Positions 23,000 through 35,060 of a DNA stretch of 64,000 bases are shown here, one piece after another (position 1 is the stretch's first letter; each line of letters begins with the position of its first letter). Source of the stretch: Liolophura sinensis. Lineage: Eukaryota; Mollusca; Polyplacophora; Chitonida; Chitonidae. The notes beneath the pieces are model-generated. The model searched no databases. It saw nothing but the letters and a program-made list of their open reading frames with translations, and was not told where the DNA came from. The position numbers and the translations under genes are program-made. The stretch lies in NCBI RefSeq assembly GCF_032854445.1, contig NC_088301.1, forward strand, positions 29,436,402 to 29,500,401, read 5' to 3'.

Positions 23000-23789
23000 T
23001 AACGATATATCGATTCACCTAAGATAGCCTAGGTTTCAGTGTGTTATTTTCAATAAATCTGTACGCAATATCACGACGTCGACTTTCATTTTTTTTTTTA
23101 TCAGATATACTTTTAACATGCAGTTTTTAACATGGGCGTTCGGTCAAAATTTTTGACATCATATCTCATGAGTCGCTCTCACTTAATGTGGGTCCATCAC
23201 GTTTTGGCAGGATGTCGGAGATTTTGCTAATTTGTGTTTGTTTCCATGTGATGGCCTAACCCCCGAGTCTAAAATGTGAAAAGTTGGCAAAAGGTTTTTG
23301 TTCTAGTGACACGGACATAACTTTATACTGGCTTTATAGTATTGGTGCGGAGGGTCATTTGTACACGTGGAATGTATATATCATCGTAGTTTATGTTTGT
23401 TATTATAGCATTGGGTGATGTGACTGCAACAGGTGAACCAGATTATCCTGGCTGCCCTCAGAGAAAAAGTTCGGAGTGGAGGGTCTATACTGAAATCGCT
23501 TAGTCTGTCGACAGGATTTTGTTCTCGCGACTCCTGGACTACTTATCCCATTTCCGTCAAATTTGCATATATATATTCCCTGTCTTCTAAACTAAATTTT
23601 CTTTACCACCGTGACGAAGGCCTATCTATAGTCATAAATATCATGATAGTCCTGCCAAGTAAAATTCATTTACTATTCTTTTTCCTATACACTATTATAC
23701 AATGCCATAGGAAGTAAAATTATCACAGTGACAAAAGATAAGGCAATGCGATGGGGAATATTTCGAATTCACACATTATCGCATTAATG
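23000..23789. other. Gene-free stretch
   Basis: AT-rich; one oligo-T run near 23090; no supported feature. Confidence 0.5.
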
Positions 23790-24010
23790 TAATTTATTAA
23801 TTTATTTGATTTTACGCCGTACTGAAGAACATTTCACTTATATGAGGCCTGCCAGCATTACGGGCTGAGCCAGGGGAAAACCCATGACTATTCGCAGGTT
23901 GATATCCAAAGTAAGTCATGGAAATTTTTATACACAAGGAGGAAACAGCTGGCCCTATAGGATAAACCACTGACCTTTGGCAAGTTAATTATGAATTTTG
24001 CCACATGTGA
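23790..24010 (-). repeat. SINE family A fragment with adjoining family 2 fragment
   Basis: TTTACGCCGTACTGAAGAAC at 23811-23830, then GCCAGCATTACGGG and CATGACTATTCGCAGGTTG belong to family A. AAACCACTGACCTTTGGCAA from 23965 is family 2 in the same orientation. Confidence 0.75.
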
Positions 24011-24607
24011 CATATATGACTAAGATTGCCTATTCGAATACAGCCCTTTGATTCTGCCTGGCTTGTCGATAGCATGAAAGAAACTAGTTTTTTGTTCACC
24101 AAATGTCAGTAAAAACTCATCAAGATCACATACCCTAGTTCCTAGAATGGTCTCAGCATGACGTCATCTGCCCAGCTCCGGTCACAGTCGGAACAGCTGA
24201 TTTCCTGCCTGAGTATCAGTCTTATCGCTGATCTTTCGGGGCGTTAGACAAGAGTATTATTCAATATTTTTGGGTCAAACCCTCGTTGTTACATACCCTA
24301 TACTCGCCAACGCCAGTTTGAAGACCATTTGAAGTTGGCAATCTCCCGATCTATTTTCACAGTGAATGCTAACAACGTTTTGCGGTTTACTTAAATACTT
24401 GTGGAATTCAGCTTGACGTGTTTATAGGTTTCTTTAGGGTGCAGATAAAATAGCGTATATGAAATTCTTCTCTTTCAATTGTACAGATAAGTGAAGTATA
24501 ATGTGTGTAGATTGGTAGTGTGAACAAACATGAGCAAGATTTAGACCGATGTATCTTGGTTGGGCTTAGATTGCAACTTTTCATATATCCACGTTTGGAT
24601 ATTTATT

Positions 24608-24890
24608 CCCCTTCAGACAAAATACTCCGCTTTTCATTGGACAACAACGGTCACATGGGGTACAGATATATTCTCGAATCCTGCAGATGTTAAATGTGTC
24701 TGCTGAGTAGGTTCTCCTGTCACTGGTGTCCAACAATGGTCACATCGCTCAAGCGATTCACCTTTACATTGATCTTCTGCTCGGAATTGATGGGTCTTTG
24801 CAGGATAAATTCGCTGCATGGTGACTCAGTGATAGAATAGCAAATATACGGTGTCAATAATCCTCATATTGGGCTAGGCGTCAGCGCTCC
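24608..24890 (+). repeat. Interspersed repeat D, copy 2
   Basis: Similar to 12826-13075 along its length (ACAAAATACTCC, TGATGGGTCTTTGC, CTCATATTGGGCTAGGC-type). It lacks the SINE tail that follows copy 1. Confidence 0.7.
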
Positions 24891-25429
24891 TATAACTGAG
24901 TAACCATGTAACTAATAATTTGGATCAAACGTTTGGAAGACGTGTTTGATTATAGAATTTAATGCCCCGGTATGAATTAGTGAACAGCACAACTTTAGAA
25001 TAACAAACGGCCGTGTCACTGACTTGATAACTGTATTAGAATCGAAAAAGAAGCGTTGCCACCAGGTAAACCTGGAATCTGTTAGCAATGATTTGATCAC
25101 TTACAACTTCCAGCTTCTGAATGTAGATCAAAGAAGTTGTCGGTATGAATGATTTCATCGATGACGAAGTAATTTCAGTTTAATTTCTTTGTATTTTGTG
25201 AGTGAACTTCGCTTCGTATCTAACCCATGAACTTACTACGGATCTGGTTCGGCAACGTGGCACAGATTGGTCAAAACTTGCCAAAGACTATATGTAAAAC
25301 CCGATCAATGAAAGTATGTGAGGCAGCTTCATAACTGTAATGATCGGTAGAGACAGACCCCACTCATAACGCGTCTATGTAAACCTGAACCAAACAAATA
25401 ATCGCTTCATAAGAACAATTCATTCTGGT

Positions 25430-25860
25430 GCTTATTTGCCATCATACCTCCCGTACCCGAAGCCCTGGTTGGAACCGCGGCACCACGAGCTAACCGGAGT
25501 CGGTTGCAATTTGCGTAGCCTGCCGGTCTCCACAGCGGGACCATTCCGCATTACAATTCCGAGCACCTGATCCCCCCAGCACTAAACAACAAAGCCGGTC
25601 TCGTCACACTGGAAATTTAGCGGCTTGGATTTGTGTCCCGGACAAACGGATAGGCTTTGTTTGTGGCCTCGGGTAGGATTTTCCCTGTCAGCTGCCCGAG
25701 CAAAAATTCTCACCGCGGACCAGGGCCTGTGACTTCGTTTGTACCTCCCTGCATGAACAGCTCAGTTTGCAGATTTCAGCCCAGAGATCAGAAATCTTCT
25801 ACCATTGCATGCGGTGGAAAACGAAGAAGACCCAAGACCGAAACAGCCTTGCATTATCTT
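25430..25860. promoter_or_regulatory. GC-richer low-repeat island (candidate conserved element)
   Basis: Base composition rises clearly against AT-rich flanks, and no repeat family matches. It is open for 90 codons on + without an ATG or homology, so I treat it as a candidate noncoding element, not a gene. Confidence 0.3.
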
Positions 25861-26275
25861 CCTCTCGAGAATGTATTCTATGTATGTTTTTTTTGTATCT
25901 TGCATGGCGTGTCAAGGTCTTATTGTTGAAATATTGCCGTGTCCAAGCAATATGTAATGTTTCAAACCTATTCGCAACTACAGCTAACTATAAATTTACA
26001 TGACAGAAGTTGTATGAGAAGACCGAAATGTTTTTTTCTCGTTTACTCGCATGTAGTCCAAGTGTGAATCTCGACATATCGAGAATGGAGACCAAAGAGC
26101 ATTGGCTCAGACGTTATGGTCTCCTACTTGGTAATCAGTCTTTGGACATCTATCCGTACTCGCTTAGGAATTTACCCATGGTGAACTCCTTAAACACTAT
26201 ATATACCCGATTGCGCTTTTGAGAACCATGGATAGACATGGATGTATTTATTGTTCCTTTCGGCTTATAGATGAC

Positions 26276-26465
26276 CGTTGATCAACTCTGACTGACAGCG
26301 CAAGATCTCGAGTGATTCGCGAACATCCCTGCATGGGTAGGTTTGACTAACTCAGACTGACGACAAATGTTGATCGTAGGATTTTTACCTATTTACTAAG
26401 TTTATACCGCGAATCTAACGTAAATAATCCTAAACAGAGTGCAATCCTACAGACGATGCAAACCA
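26276..26465 (+). repeat. Local duplication, copy 1
   Basis: Shares TGATCAACTC, GACTGACAGCGCAA-type, GACAAATGTTGATCG and TTTACYAMGTTTATACC-type words in the same order with 27466-27665, about 1.2 kb away. Confidence 0.7.
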
Positions 26466-26779
26466 CTACATCACCCGTAGCAGTTCTGAGAACTACGGTT
26501 GTATGTCAGATAGACCAGGCACGACATGGCTTGCGAATTTCCCCACAGTGAACCACTTAAGTACATCCTTTGTGGCAGTTTCTGTTCTACCTAGATATAT
26601 ATATATATATAGACAGACAGAGAGCCCGTAACACCCGGCAAGTTGTTGCTCACGTGAAAGTATCCAACATTAGCCTCAGGAATTCGCACCTGATGCCCTG
26701 GGATGACAAACGTTTATCTATAAGATGTGTGGTCCGTTTCACCATCTGCTGACGCTGTAGCCGTTAAAAGTCGTGTTGT

Positions 26780-27465
26780 ATTCCTGCAAGATGTGGTGTT
26801 AGAGGGCCGAGCAATATGCTTTTAAGGGTAATATCGGAATGGTGCATCAAACTGGGAAGGGAAAGGGAGATGAGCCAGTTTTTACATATAACTTTTTTTA
26901 CCACCATAAAAGATAATAGAAGGTCTAATTTCCAATACCTGTCACGATAGTAAAATTATATTTATTAACAATAATTATGAAAGATGAATTCTTGTCTTTG
27001 TGTGTTCGTTAAACGGGTACAGGTTGCTGTGGCACAGTTTTTGTGTCCCATGGTGCGCTTGCACAAATGGATCGTAAGCTTAAGTTGATTGCAAATCACT
27101 AAGATCTCGATCGTAGCCTTATACAATCGACACAATCTTGCACGAAGGGATTTTAAGCTACGGTAGTTGTAATTTACAATCAGAAATTACAAACCTGTTT
27201 TAAATATTTGCAATCGCCCCCAAATTAACGCTAATTACAAATTCTTGCCTTAGGTTGACGGTTAGTACTTTTCTACTCGGTTTGCAAAGATGTGCAATTT
27301 AATTGACTCAAAATGATGTTACGAGCATTTTGTCACATGCTGTTCTTAACTGCTGAATGATTATGATGTAAACCTAGAGCTTTTTTGAAAATAAACGACC
27401 ATACTTATGGACGAACATTGAAAATAAATGTGAAGAAAAATTTTCGCTATGGAACTGTCTCGCAT
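26780..27465. other. Gene-free spacer between duplication copies
   Basis: AT-rich; no supported feature. Confidence 0.45.
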
Positions 27466-27665
27466 CGTTGATCAACTCCGACTGAAAGCGCAAAATGTCA
27501 TTGAAATCGTGGACATTTCAGCATGGATAGGTTTGAAGTTAGAATGATGACAAATGTTGATCGCCTTATGTTTTTTTTATCCATTTACCACGTTTATACC
27601 AATACTGTGTAAAGTAAATAATAATCCTACAGAGTGCAAGTTTAAAAACGATACATATACCAATA
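27466..27665 (+). repeat. Local duplication, copy 2
   Basis: Diverged direct repeat of 26276-26465, including GACAAATGTTGATCG and AATAATCCTACAGAGTGCAA. Confidence 0.7.
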
Positions 27666-27862
27666 CAAGTATAGTCTGTTTCATTGTGAACATGGCCAGT
27701 GCGAGTTTTTCTGACAGGTCAATCGAAGAGCACACTGAGCAGCAAATTTTCAAACATACATTATGTTTGTTTCGGCGTGAAGCGTTCGTGTCACCTGTTG
27801 GGTCAGTTGACATATTTAAGATTTTATGGAAAGTTTATAACATTCGATACATATATATGTAC

Positions 27863-28118
27863 GCTTGAGGTTTAACGTCGTGCTTAATAAAGTTTAAGCA
27901 TGACTAGGAGTTAATGGGTGTGTGTCTTCTTAACTGAGGCAGGGCGAGGCCACGCATCCAATTTGCTGCCACCAGACATGACACCCCACCCAGTAACATT
28001 ATGCTGACACCGGACCAGCCAATTCTGTTCCTTGCTCTAACCCGTCAGTGCTGAGCGACAACGGGGTAGCAACAAGTACCATTTTTAAAGTCCTTGGTAT
28101 GACCAGACCTGGGATATA
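27863..28118 (-). repeat. SINE family B, diverged copy
   Basis: TTGAGGTTTAACGTCGTGCTT at its 3' end in reverse orientation, then CCAGACATGACACCCCACCC, TTGCTCTAACCCGTCAGTGC and AAGTACCATTTTTAAAG. Confidence 0.8.
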
Positions 28119-28218
28119 TATGTAAGACGGGTGTAATAGGACAGTAATATTACTGTAATAGGACATAGGTAAGGGTGATTATCATTTTTTGTGGTAGTAT
28201 TCCTTGGGTGTGAATATT

Positions 28219-28360
28219 ACATCATTTGAACTTTGTCCTGAGAGACAATTTCGTTTTCGTTTTTTTGCAATGTTTGCAAATTTTTATTTATTTACATCAT
28301 TGGAGCTTTGTCCTGAGAGACAATTTCGTTTTCGTTTTTTGCAATGTTTGCAAATATTTA
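28219..28360 (+). repeat. Tandem duplication, about 79-bp unit
   Basis: TTTGTCCTGAGAGACAATTT followed by CGTTTTCGTTTT and GCAATGTTTGCAAAT occurs twice, nearly identical, so the duplication is recent. Confidence 0.85.
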
Positions 28361-28671
28361 CTTAGTGGCATGCTTCCTGCAAAATTGTCCACTTGTGCAA
28401 TGGCGATCAGTTTTGTCTCTGGATAAAATCGGAGTGTCAGCGGTTAAACCACCGACGTTTAACATATTACTAACCAACATTCCTACGTGTTACTTGCAGG
28501 TCATATTAGCAACAGACAAGTGGTCTCAAACGAACGTCAAAAGACTGCGTAAAGGGCCCAAACAGCGCCAATGTACGCTTGTTGTTTTCGAGACCTCAGG
28601 AACAATGAGAGTAAAGGAACCTGTGCAAATTTTTCTGTCCGGGGCTGAAGCCAAATCTCGTGTGCCTTCGA

Positions 28672-29038
28672 CCGGCCCGGATAGCACAGTTGGTAGAGCG
28701 TCCGCTTCGGGAACGGTAGATCCAGGATCAATCCTTGATGGAGTCACACCTAAGACTTTAAAAGAGGAAGTTGTAACTTCCTCACTTGGCGTTCAGCATG
28801 AAGGGGCTAGTGCAACGATTGGTTGACCCGTATCAGTATAATGGCTCGGGCGGGGCCGCTTACTTGCCTTCGGTAAGTCGTCTCAGTGAAGCAGCACTAA
28901 ATAAAAGAGCGGTGGAAATCCGTCCTGCAACAAGGAGGCACATTACACGTACATGCACCCTAAGGATTCCTTCGTCGTCATATGACTGAAAAATTGTTGA
29001 GTACGACGTTAAACCCCAAGCACTCATTCACTCACTCG
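28672..29038 (+). repeat. Composite SINE family C (tRNA-Pro-like head) with family B tail
   Basis: The head at 28675-28750 has an A-box-like TAGCACAGTTGGTAGAGCG, an anticodon-arm-like CGCTTCGGGA (CGG, Pro-like) and a degenerate B box GGATCAATCC. The body follows (GAGGAAGTTGTAACTTCCTC is a near-palindrome), then from 28875 the family B 3' part and (CACT)n-type tail. Head mismatches make a functional tRNA unlikely. Confidence 0.85.
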
Positions 29039-29039
29039 T

Positions 29040-29515
29040 GTGCCTTCGTGTTTCTGTATTCTTTGTGGACTGTGTCGTATAGCTGATACTCAAAGTCAAA
29101 CACTGGAGTACATGTATCATACTTTTTCGTTCAGTGGTTAGGCAGAAACCTGGATTTTCGACAATCGCAATACACAATTGTGTACGCAAGAAGTATACTT
29201 GGACCAGTCAAAACTTTTTGATTACATGGGGAAAATGGGAGTGACTTATTCCGCCACGAGGAAGCTACCTATGACATAATAATTATCCCTTTCCCTTCCT
29301 TCTGTTGCGTATTAAAGACAACAGGCAAATGTCATGACACGATGAATCTGGTGAAAGTGGCGCCATCTTACGGCCACGCAGCATGGTGTTGACGGCACAA
29401 AGATCAATCAATTAAGTGTCAGTATACTGCCACAGCATGAGTCGAATTCACTACACTGAAAAAAAATATCACGTTAAAAGTGACATCAAACTACCCGGTG
29501 CTTGATGGTAAAATG
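29040..29515. other. Gene-free stretch
   Basis: No supported feature. Confidence 0.45.
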
Positions 29516-29720
29516 TATTTATTTTATTCAGTAGTGTTTAACGCTGTATACTCAAAACACTTTCACATAATGCACGACGACGGGTCAGGAGTTTGGGTGG
29601 AGAAACCCAGATGAAACTACCGCACTTCGCCAGGTATCCCATTGACCACCTGACTTAAAATCGCATCCAATCTAGCTAGAACTTGTTACTCAGGGTTGAT
29701 CGGCTCTGGCGGAACCCAGG
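29516..29720 (-). repeat. SINE, diverged (family 2-like)
   Basis: TTTATTTTATTCAGTAGTGTT then AACGCTGTATACTCAAAACA is a degraded 3' domain; CGCCAGGTATCCCATTGACC agrees with the family 2 body in reverse. Confidence 0.55.
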
Positions 29721-30169
29721 CTTTATTCGAATGGGCTAACCGTGCATGTGTATTGTGGTGAATGGGCTCAAATTCGCACGTGATAATAATCAACCTACAA
29801 CTACTGAAGCCGGAATTTCGGCATTGTTGAAAAATGAGGTAAGCTTTGGCGTCTTAATTTTTTTTTAATCGATAAATTTGTCACATTCATGTGACAAAAG
29901 GTGCATGAATCTTATATTTCAGCAAGTGGGACGATTGTCATGTGTTGTCTTTTAACTCTGTCGCAATGTGGGACAGGTCATGCATTCAGGCGGGCGACTT
30001 TGTAAATATAACAGCCTGCAGGCTTCTGTCTGTGGAAGCCATGTCTGATGAGTATGCGTGATACTCAAGTACTAGTCCGGATAGATCACAGGCATTACCT
30101 CGGGACAAAAGTTATCGACAGTTCGACCGCTCGTCGTCCTATAGATCAAACTTCTGCAAAGGTGTCACG

Positions 30170-30620
30170 CCGCGAGTAGCGACAGGGCGATCTTAGCTGT
30201 ATCATTCATGGGCCAGTGAAAGACAAGGATAAAATCACCTGCCGATTCCGGGCACTCGTCCTCCGCATTTGTCCGGTAGCTCCCTATTGATTATTTGTCA
30301 CAAGCCTGGACGAGTGGGAGAGACGGGCTCAGAGAAGCTGTCCGTTCCTCGGAGGAGATTGCTGTGATGCTCTGCCGGCCCGCCTGCCTGACACATCCCA
30401 AGCCTTGCAGCATCTGTCGGCTCTGCGTATCGATTATCCACTCTTTTAGTGAGATTCAAAGAGAAGCCCCTCTCGGTTCTCCGGATTTTTCCCTCTCGCC
30501 ACACTTGGTAGAGATTACATTCCGTTGCCATGGAAACCAGAGATTTCCCCCTCGTGATCACTCCTGATTAATAAGATGGGTGTTTACGCCTAGTCGCCTG
30601 ACTAAGCACCCATGCCAGGA
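30170..30620. promoter_or_regulatory. GC-richer island with an X-box-like site
   Basis: A low-repeat island in the desert. GTTGCCATGGAAAC at 30524-30537 is one base from the RFX X-box palindrome. TTGATTATTTGTC near 30288 and ATCGATTATCC near 30428 are homeodomain-like words. Enhancer function is inference only. Confidence 0.35.
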
Positions 30621-31372
30621 CCCTTGCACATCTGCAGGCCTTTTCACAAACATTCACTGTGTAGGTGAAAAGGAGAGTCTAAGTGAATACGGATGCTCCG
30701 TAACCTTTAGAAGAAACATGCCCGTTACACTGGTGGAGAATTAACACCTCTTAGTTTATTATGAGTAGGTTAGACGAAGACTTACAGGTAAAACACAGAA
30801 AGAACTTCCTAAGAGTTAGAGACATTAGACAATTTCGGAAAAGCCTCAACTATCATTCCAGATGGTTTTCTATTATACTATACATAGTGACATTCAACTG
30901 GAAACGTATTCTCACCGCATATAAGTACTAGACTCATTTTAAGCACTCTGTCCGTCTACAGAATAATTCATGGTTCCAGGTGATGCTTTATACCGTATCG
31001 TTTTAATTGTTTTACATGGTTCATAGGTTTGTGCGATCACATTAATCACAGGAAGACGTCTGGAAGACTTTCTGTTGCGCTTTTCATTCCAGTTAAACGT
31101 GGCCCATACACCTGTTAGTGTTTAACGTTATTCTGTATATCCATCTAAACCTATGGATACCACGTATGCAGCAATTAAACGCTTCCACGCGGTGTGATTG
31201 TCAAATGGAACTAATCAAATTAATATGGGACATGCGCTATTTTATGCGATTGTAGACTTCTGCAAATGGAGTCGTCTGTGCACGGCTTTATGAAATGGAC
31301 CTCCAAATTTCATTACACTTTTGGAATTCGAAGTTGATGCGACAAATTACATCGTGTGAACCTGTTTCATGG
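30621..31372. other. Gene-free stretch
   Basis: AT-rich; nothing recognised. Confidence 0.5.
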
Positions 31373-31445
31373 GTATTTATTTATTTGCTTGGTGTTTTAC
31401 GCCGTACTCAAGAATATTTCACTTATACGACTGCGGGCGGTCCAT
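31373..31445 (-). repeat. SINE family A 3' fragment abutting the 30-bp array
   Basis: TTTATTTATTTGCTTGGTGTT followed by TTACGCCGTACTCAAGAATA and TTTCACTTATACGAC, then the match stops where the tandem array begins. Confidence 0.85.
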
Positions 31446-31448
31446 GGG

Positions 31449-31993
31449 TAAGTTCATACCCCTAACCTGCCATTATGCAGTCACCATTCCCCTAACCTGC
31501 CAGTTTACAGTCACCTTGCTCCTAACCTGGCAGTATACAATCACCATTCCCCTAACCTGACAATATACAATCACCATTCCCCAAACATGGCAGTATACAG
31601 TGACCATACCTCTAACCTGACAGTATACAATCACCATGTCCCTAACCAGGCAGTATACAATCACCATTCCCCAAACTTGGCAGTATACAGTCAGCTTGCC
31701 CCTAACCTGACAGTATACAATCACCATGTCCCTAACCAGGCAGTATACAGTCAGCTTGCCCCTAACCAGGCAGTATACAGTCAGCTTGCCCCTAACCTGA
31801 CAGTATACAGTCAGCTTGCCCCTAACCTGACAGTATACAATCACCATGTCCCTAACCAGGCAGTATACAGTCAGCTTGCCCCTAACCTGACAGTATACAG
31901 TCACCATACCTCTAACCTGACAGTATACAATCACCATGTCCCTAACCAGGCAGTATACAGTCAGCTTGCTCCTATCCTGGCAGTATGCAGTAG
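31449..31993 (+). repeat. 30-bp tandem array, 17 full units without indels
   Basis: Units start every 30 bases from 31471 to 31951, with partial units at each end. Two subtypes alternate: one containing ACAATCACCATGTCCCTAAC, the other ACAGTCAGCTTGCCCCTAAC. Because 30 bases is ten codons, long frames run on both strands encoding decapeptide repeats; no start or domain supports a gene. Confidence 0.95.
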
Positions 31994-32179
31994 CACTGTC
32001 TCAACATTGCTTTACAAATATCGGTTCAGAACTTTAACAACATTAACGTGAGACTTTACACGGATGACACGCGTACAAACCCCAACAAAGTATTGTCTAC
32101 CATTGAAACCCTAATATTCTCCAGCAAAAGGAAAAGAAGAAACAAAACTAAGTAGAAATTCTGCACCTGGAATTATCTA

Positions 32180-32310
32180 GGACGCTAAGTCAGGAGGTCG
32201 GTCAGGTAGTTGGAGAAGGGGCGGGTGTTCGGTTTACCCCACTCTTTAACCCAAATACTGTCATATAGGTTTAGTATTCGTGAGTAACATTTTAATCAAA
32301 TAAATAAAAG
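32180..32310 (+). repeat. SINE family 2, 3' fragment
   Basis: GTTCGGTTTACCCCACTC, then a degenerate 3' domain (ATTCGTGAGTAACATTTTAA) and TCAAATAAATAAA. Confidence 0.6.
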
Positions 32311-32319
32311 CTTTCCACT

Positions 32320-33177
32320 CATTCAAAGAGAGGCCCAGTTCATCGCTGATTTGCATTGCATATATGTGCATTGTATAAGGCTCTCTGTTTCGTTTATTAT
32401 GTTGTATATTATACAATATTATACACTACATGATATGCTATATTTTCAGCTATAATTACATATTGTATCTTTCAAACTGGTAATCTGTGATCAGTTGGCT
32501 GAGCAGCTAAACAACAAAAATATTTATAAGTAGGGCATTTATTTCTGTCACGTCAGCTGTGCAAATGTTTGTTCGCACACCAAAAACTTATTTTTTATTT
32601 ATTAATACTTGACACTTACTTAATTTAGTTCCTAAATTTATTTCTAAAATGTCCGGTTGGATGCATATTGTCTGAGAAATGTGATGTCAATCCAAAGACA
32701 CAGTGATATTGAAATGCAGAATTTATGGGTTGTTGGCATAAGACAAGCAATATTTTCACTTTTATATATTGTATATTGTCATTCACTTTTCATTGTTAAT
32801 TAAGCTCTTGTGTTGCGATGTGGTGCGAACATATATGGGACTTTCGCATCGCAACGCATTTGGAAACAGGTTAGCATAGCTATCTAAATCTGTTTACACT
32901 TACAAGCGGATCATGACAGGTTCGGATTTATTTTATGTTTAATCAACAAAGTTCAACCACGCTATTTTTCTAATAATTTCCTTATTTCCCCATGCTGCAC
33001 GAAACCGATCAGCCATCTTTGATTTCAGTTCACGACGCATGTCCAATGTTTACTGAACAAGCACAAGTTAAAATTCCTATGCGTCTATAATGAACTTCGG
33101 ACACAACATAAACGGTAATTCTAATGGATTTAGTGCTTTTGTACTTTTGTTTTTTTATGATTCACAGCCCCCAAACT
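32320..33177. other. Gene-free stretch
   Basis: AT-rich; palindromic TATATTATACAATATTATAC near 32404 is simple sequence. No gene. Confidence 0.5.
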
Positions 33178-33460
33178 GATGCACACTGTACGAGTTTCTG
33201 ATTAATTTGTGACTTGTTCCCTCACACACGTTATTATAGACACAATCTCTGCTTACTGTACGAGATTCTAATTAATTTGTCTCTCACACCTGTTATTATA
33301 GTCACAGCTGTTTCCTGCTGTACGAGATTCTAATAAATGTCTGAATTTGTCTCTCACACCTGTTATTACAGACAACTGCTGCTTGCTGTACGAGATCCTA
33401 ATGAATTTGTGAATTTGTTTCTCACACCCTCTCATGTCTCTCATTATAGATAATTGTAGT
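33178..33460 (+). repeat. Degenerate 62-70-bp tandem repeat (four units)
   Basis: CTGTACGAG recurs at about 33186, 33256, 33318 and 33386, each followed by AATTTGT-type and CTCACACCTGTTATTATAG-type words. Confidence 0.8.
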
Positions 33461-34154
33461 TGATTTTACCGATGGATTGGTAAATACCGATCATGTTGTC
33501 TTGTAGTTTGTAGACTTAACAAGGCCCATTATCAACAGGTAAAATCATCGCTGTCTATGGTTAGTTTTGAACTCAAGGACTGCGGATGGCAGGAATGTTG
33601 GAAGGAAGTATTGAGGTAGGTTTTACACGTGTAAGTCGTGCCGGGTGAGACAGCATAAATCTGCCTCACGCGAGGATAACCGGCTTATTGACTGGAAGGA
33701 TCGATAACAAAGTGCTGTGTGTTCTGTAACAGTGTCTGATCAATGAGAACTACATGAGCACAAAAACCTGGTCTGCACTGACGGCCTCGTCCGCTCAGAT
33801 TCCCAGGTTATCTCTACCTGTGCTATGATCGTCTTGCGCCTAGGCACAGGTAACAACGGCAGAAATACATGGAAAAGTAGACAAAAGAACCATCTCCAAT
33901 CACCACACGGTACACTGGGGAATCTGACCAAGAGCGACGACATTAGTACCATGTGTAATGGCTGTCTCGTCATCAGTAAAGTACTACGCCCTGAAAGATG
34001 CTGGTGGTTACCTTATCTTTCCAGAGATTTCGAATTCGAAGTTACAATGTTGAAAATGTTTAAAATTGTTATGCTGACCGTCAAAATTGTACTTGATTTT
34101 ATTGTTGTTTAAACAAAATGTGTTTTTTAGAGATTTCACTTATATGTTGACACC

Positions 34155-34455
34155 GCTACGGTGTCAGTGGTTATAGAGTGTAGGCCTGAAAGTCAGGACA
34201 TCTGGGACACCCGGGTTTGATTATTTAATATGGGTTAAAGATTATAAAACTGGCGCTCAGCACTGACCACTTAGAGCAAGGAAAGATGATCAGGTGTGAG
34301 TCTAGTGTGACTGGGTGGGGCCATTGACATGATTCTTCAGTTTGGTGGCGGGACTTTGGAGCCATGGACTCGTCATGCCGCAAGAAAACACAGTATGTAC
34401 GCATACGCACACATAATCATCAATCGTCGTCTTATGACTGAAAAATTAAGTTAAG
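34155..34455 (+). repeat. SINE family B with a third type of tRNA-like head
   Basis: GTCAGTGGTTATAGAGTGTA and a B-box-like CCCGGGTTTGATT form the head. The body GCGCTCAGCACTGACC is the complement of the family B motif. It ends CTTATGACTGAAAAATTAAG, the 3' domain. Confidence 0.78.
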
Positions 34456-34889
34456 TGCAACTGGTACGTTCAAAGCAGCATTTTGAGTAATGAGATAAAT
34501 GACGTCTATTTGAAATGAAGATCACTGCATATTTTTTTTACCTATTTCTGCACAAGCCAGGGGCATATAGTTTGCAATTTAACATTTAAAGTAAAGTCCC
34601 AACTGAGGTAAATTGGCAAGAAGCCATAGTTCACCGGTTACTTATGACTTTGTCAGTTATCACACTGTCGTCGCTGCTCCGGTTTAACTCTCTATGCTGT
34701 AAAAACACAAGCATGAATACATACATACTTATGTCAAAAGGTCTTTGACAAGCTGCTGACGAAATTTCGCACCTGTGACGTACGAATTTTCAGTCTGTGT
34801 TTGTGGAAGACAAATGGTCTCCCACAAATGAAAGGAAATGGGCGCTGCCCTCTTATTTTGCCCAAAGCTCCACGAACAATGCGAGATTT

Positions 34890-35060
34890 TTTTCATTCAT
34901 TCGTTTATTCATTCATGTACTTGTTTGATTGTTGCCTATTTTTTACTTATACGATGGCGGTCAGTTTAATGGTTGGAGGAATCCTGTGTGTCCGGCGTAA
35001 ACCACCAATCTTGGGTGGTTTTCTTCTCTACATTTCCATGTGACGTACAGATATGCACGC
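34890..35060 (-). repeat. SINE, diverged family A/2
   Basis: (TTCA/TTTA)n, then TACTTATACGATGGCGGTCA and ATGGTTGGAGGAA match family A. The remainder (GTAAACCACCAATCTTGGG) is closer to family 2. Confidence 0.6.

Noticed and set aside
28675-28750. tRNA-Pro-like sequence
   Set aside because: The anticodon stem and B box are degenerate and it runs directly into a SINE body; it is a SINE head, not a tRNA gene.
31473-32051. Decapeptide-repeat frames of 154 codons on both strands
   Set aside because: By-product of the 30-bp array; equally open on both strands, no signal peptide, no splice support.
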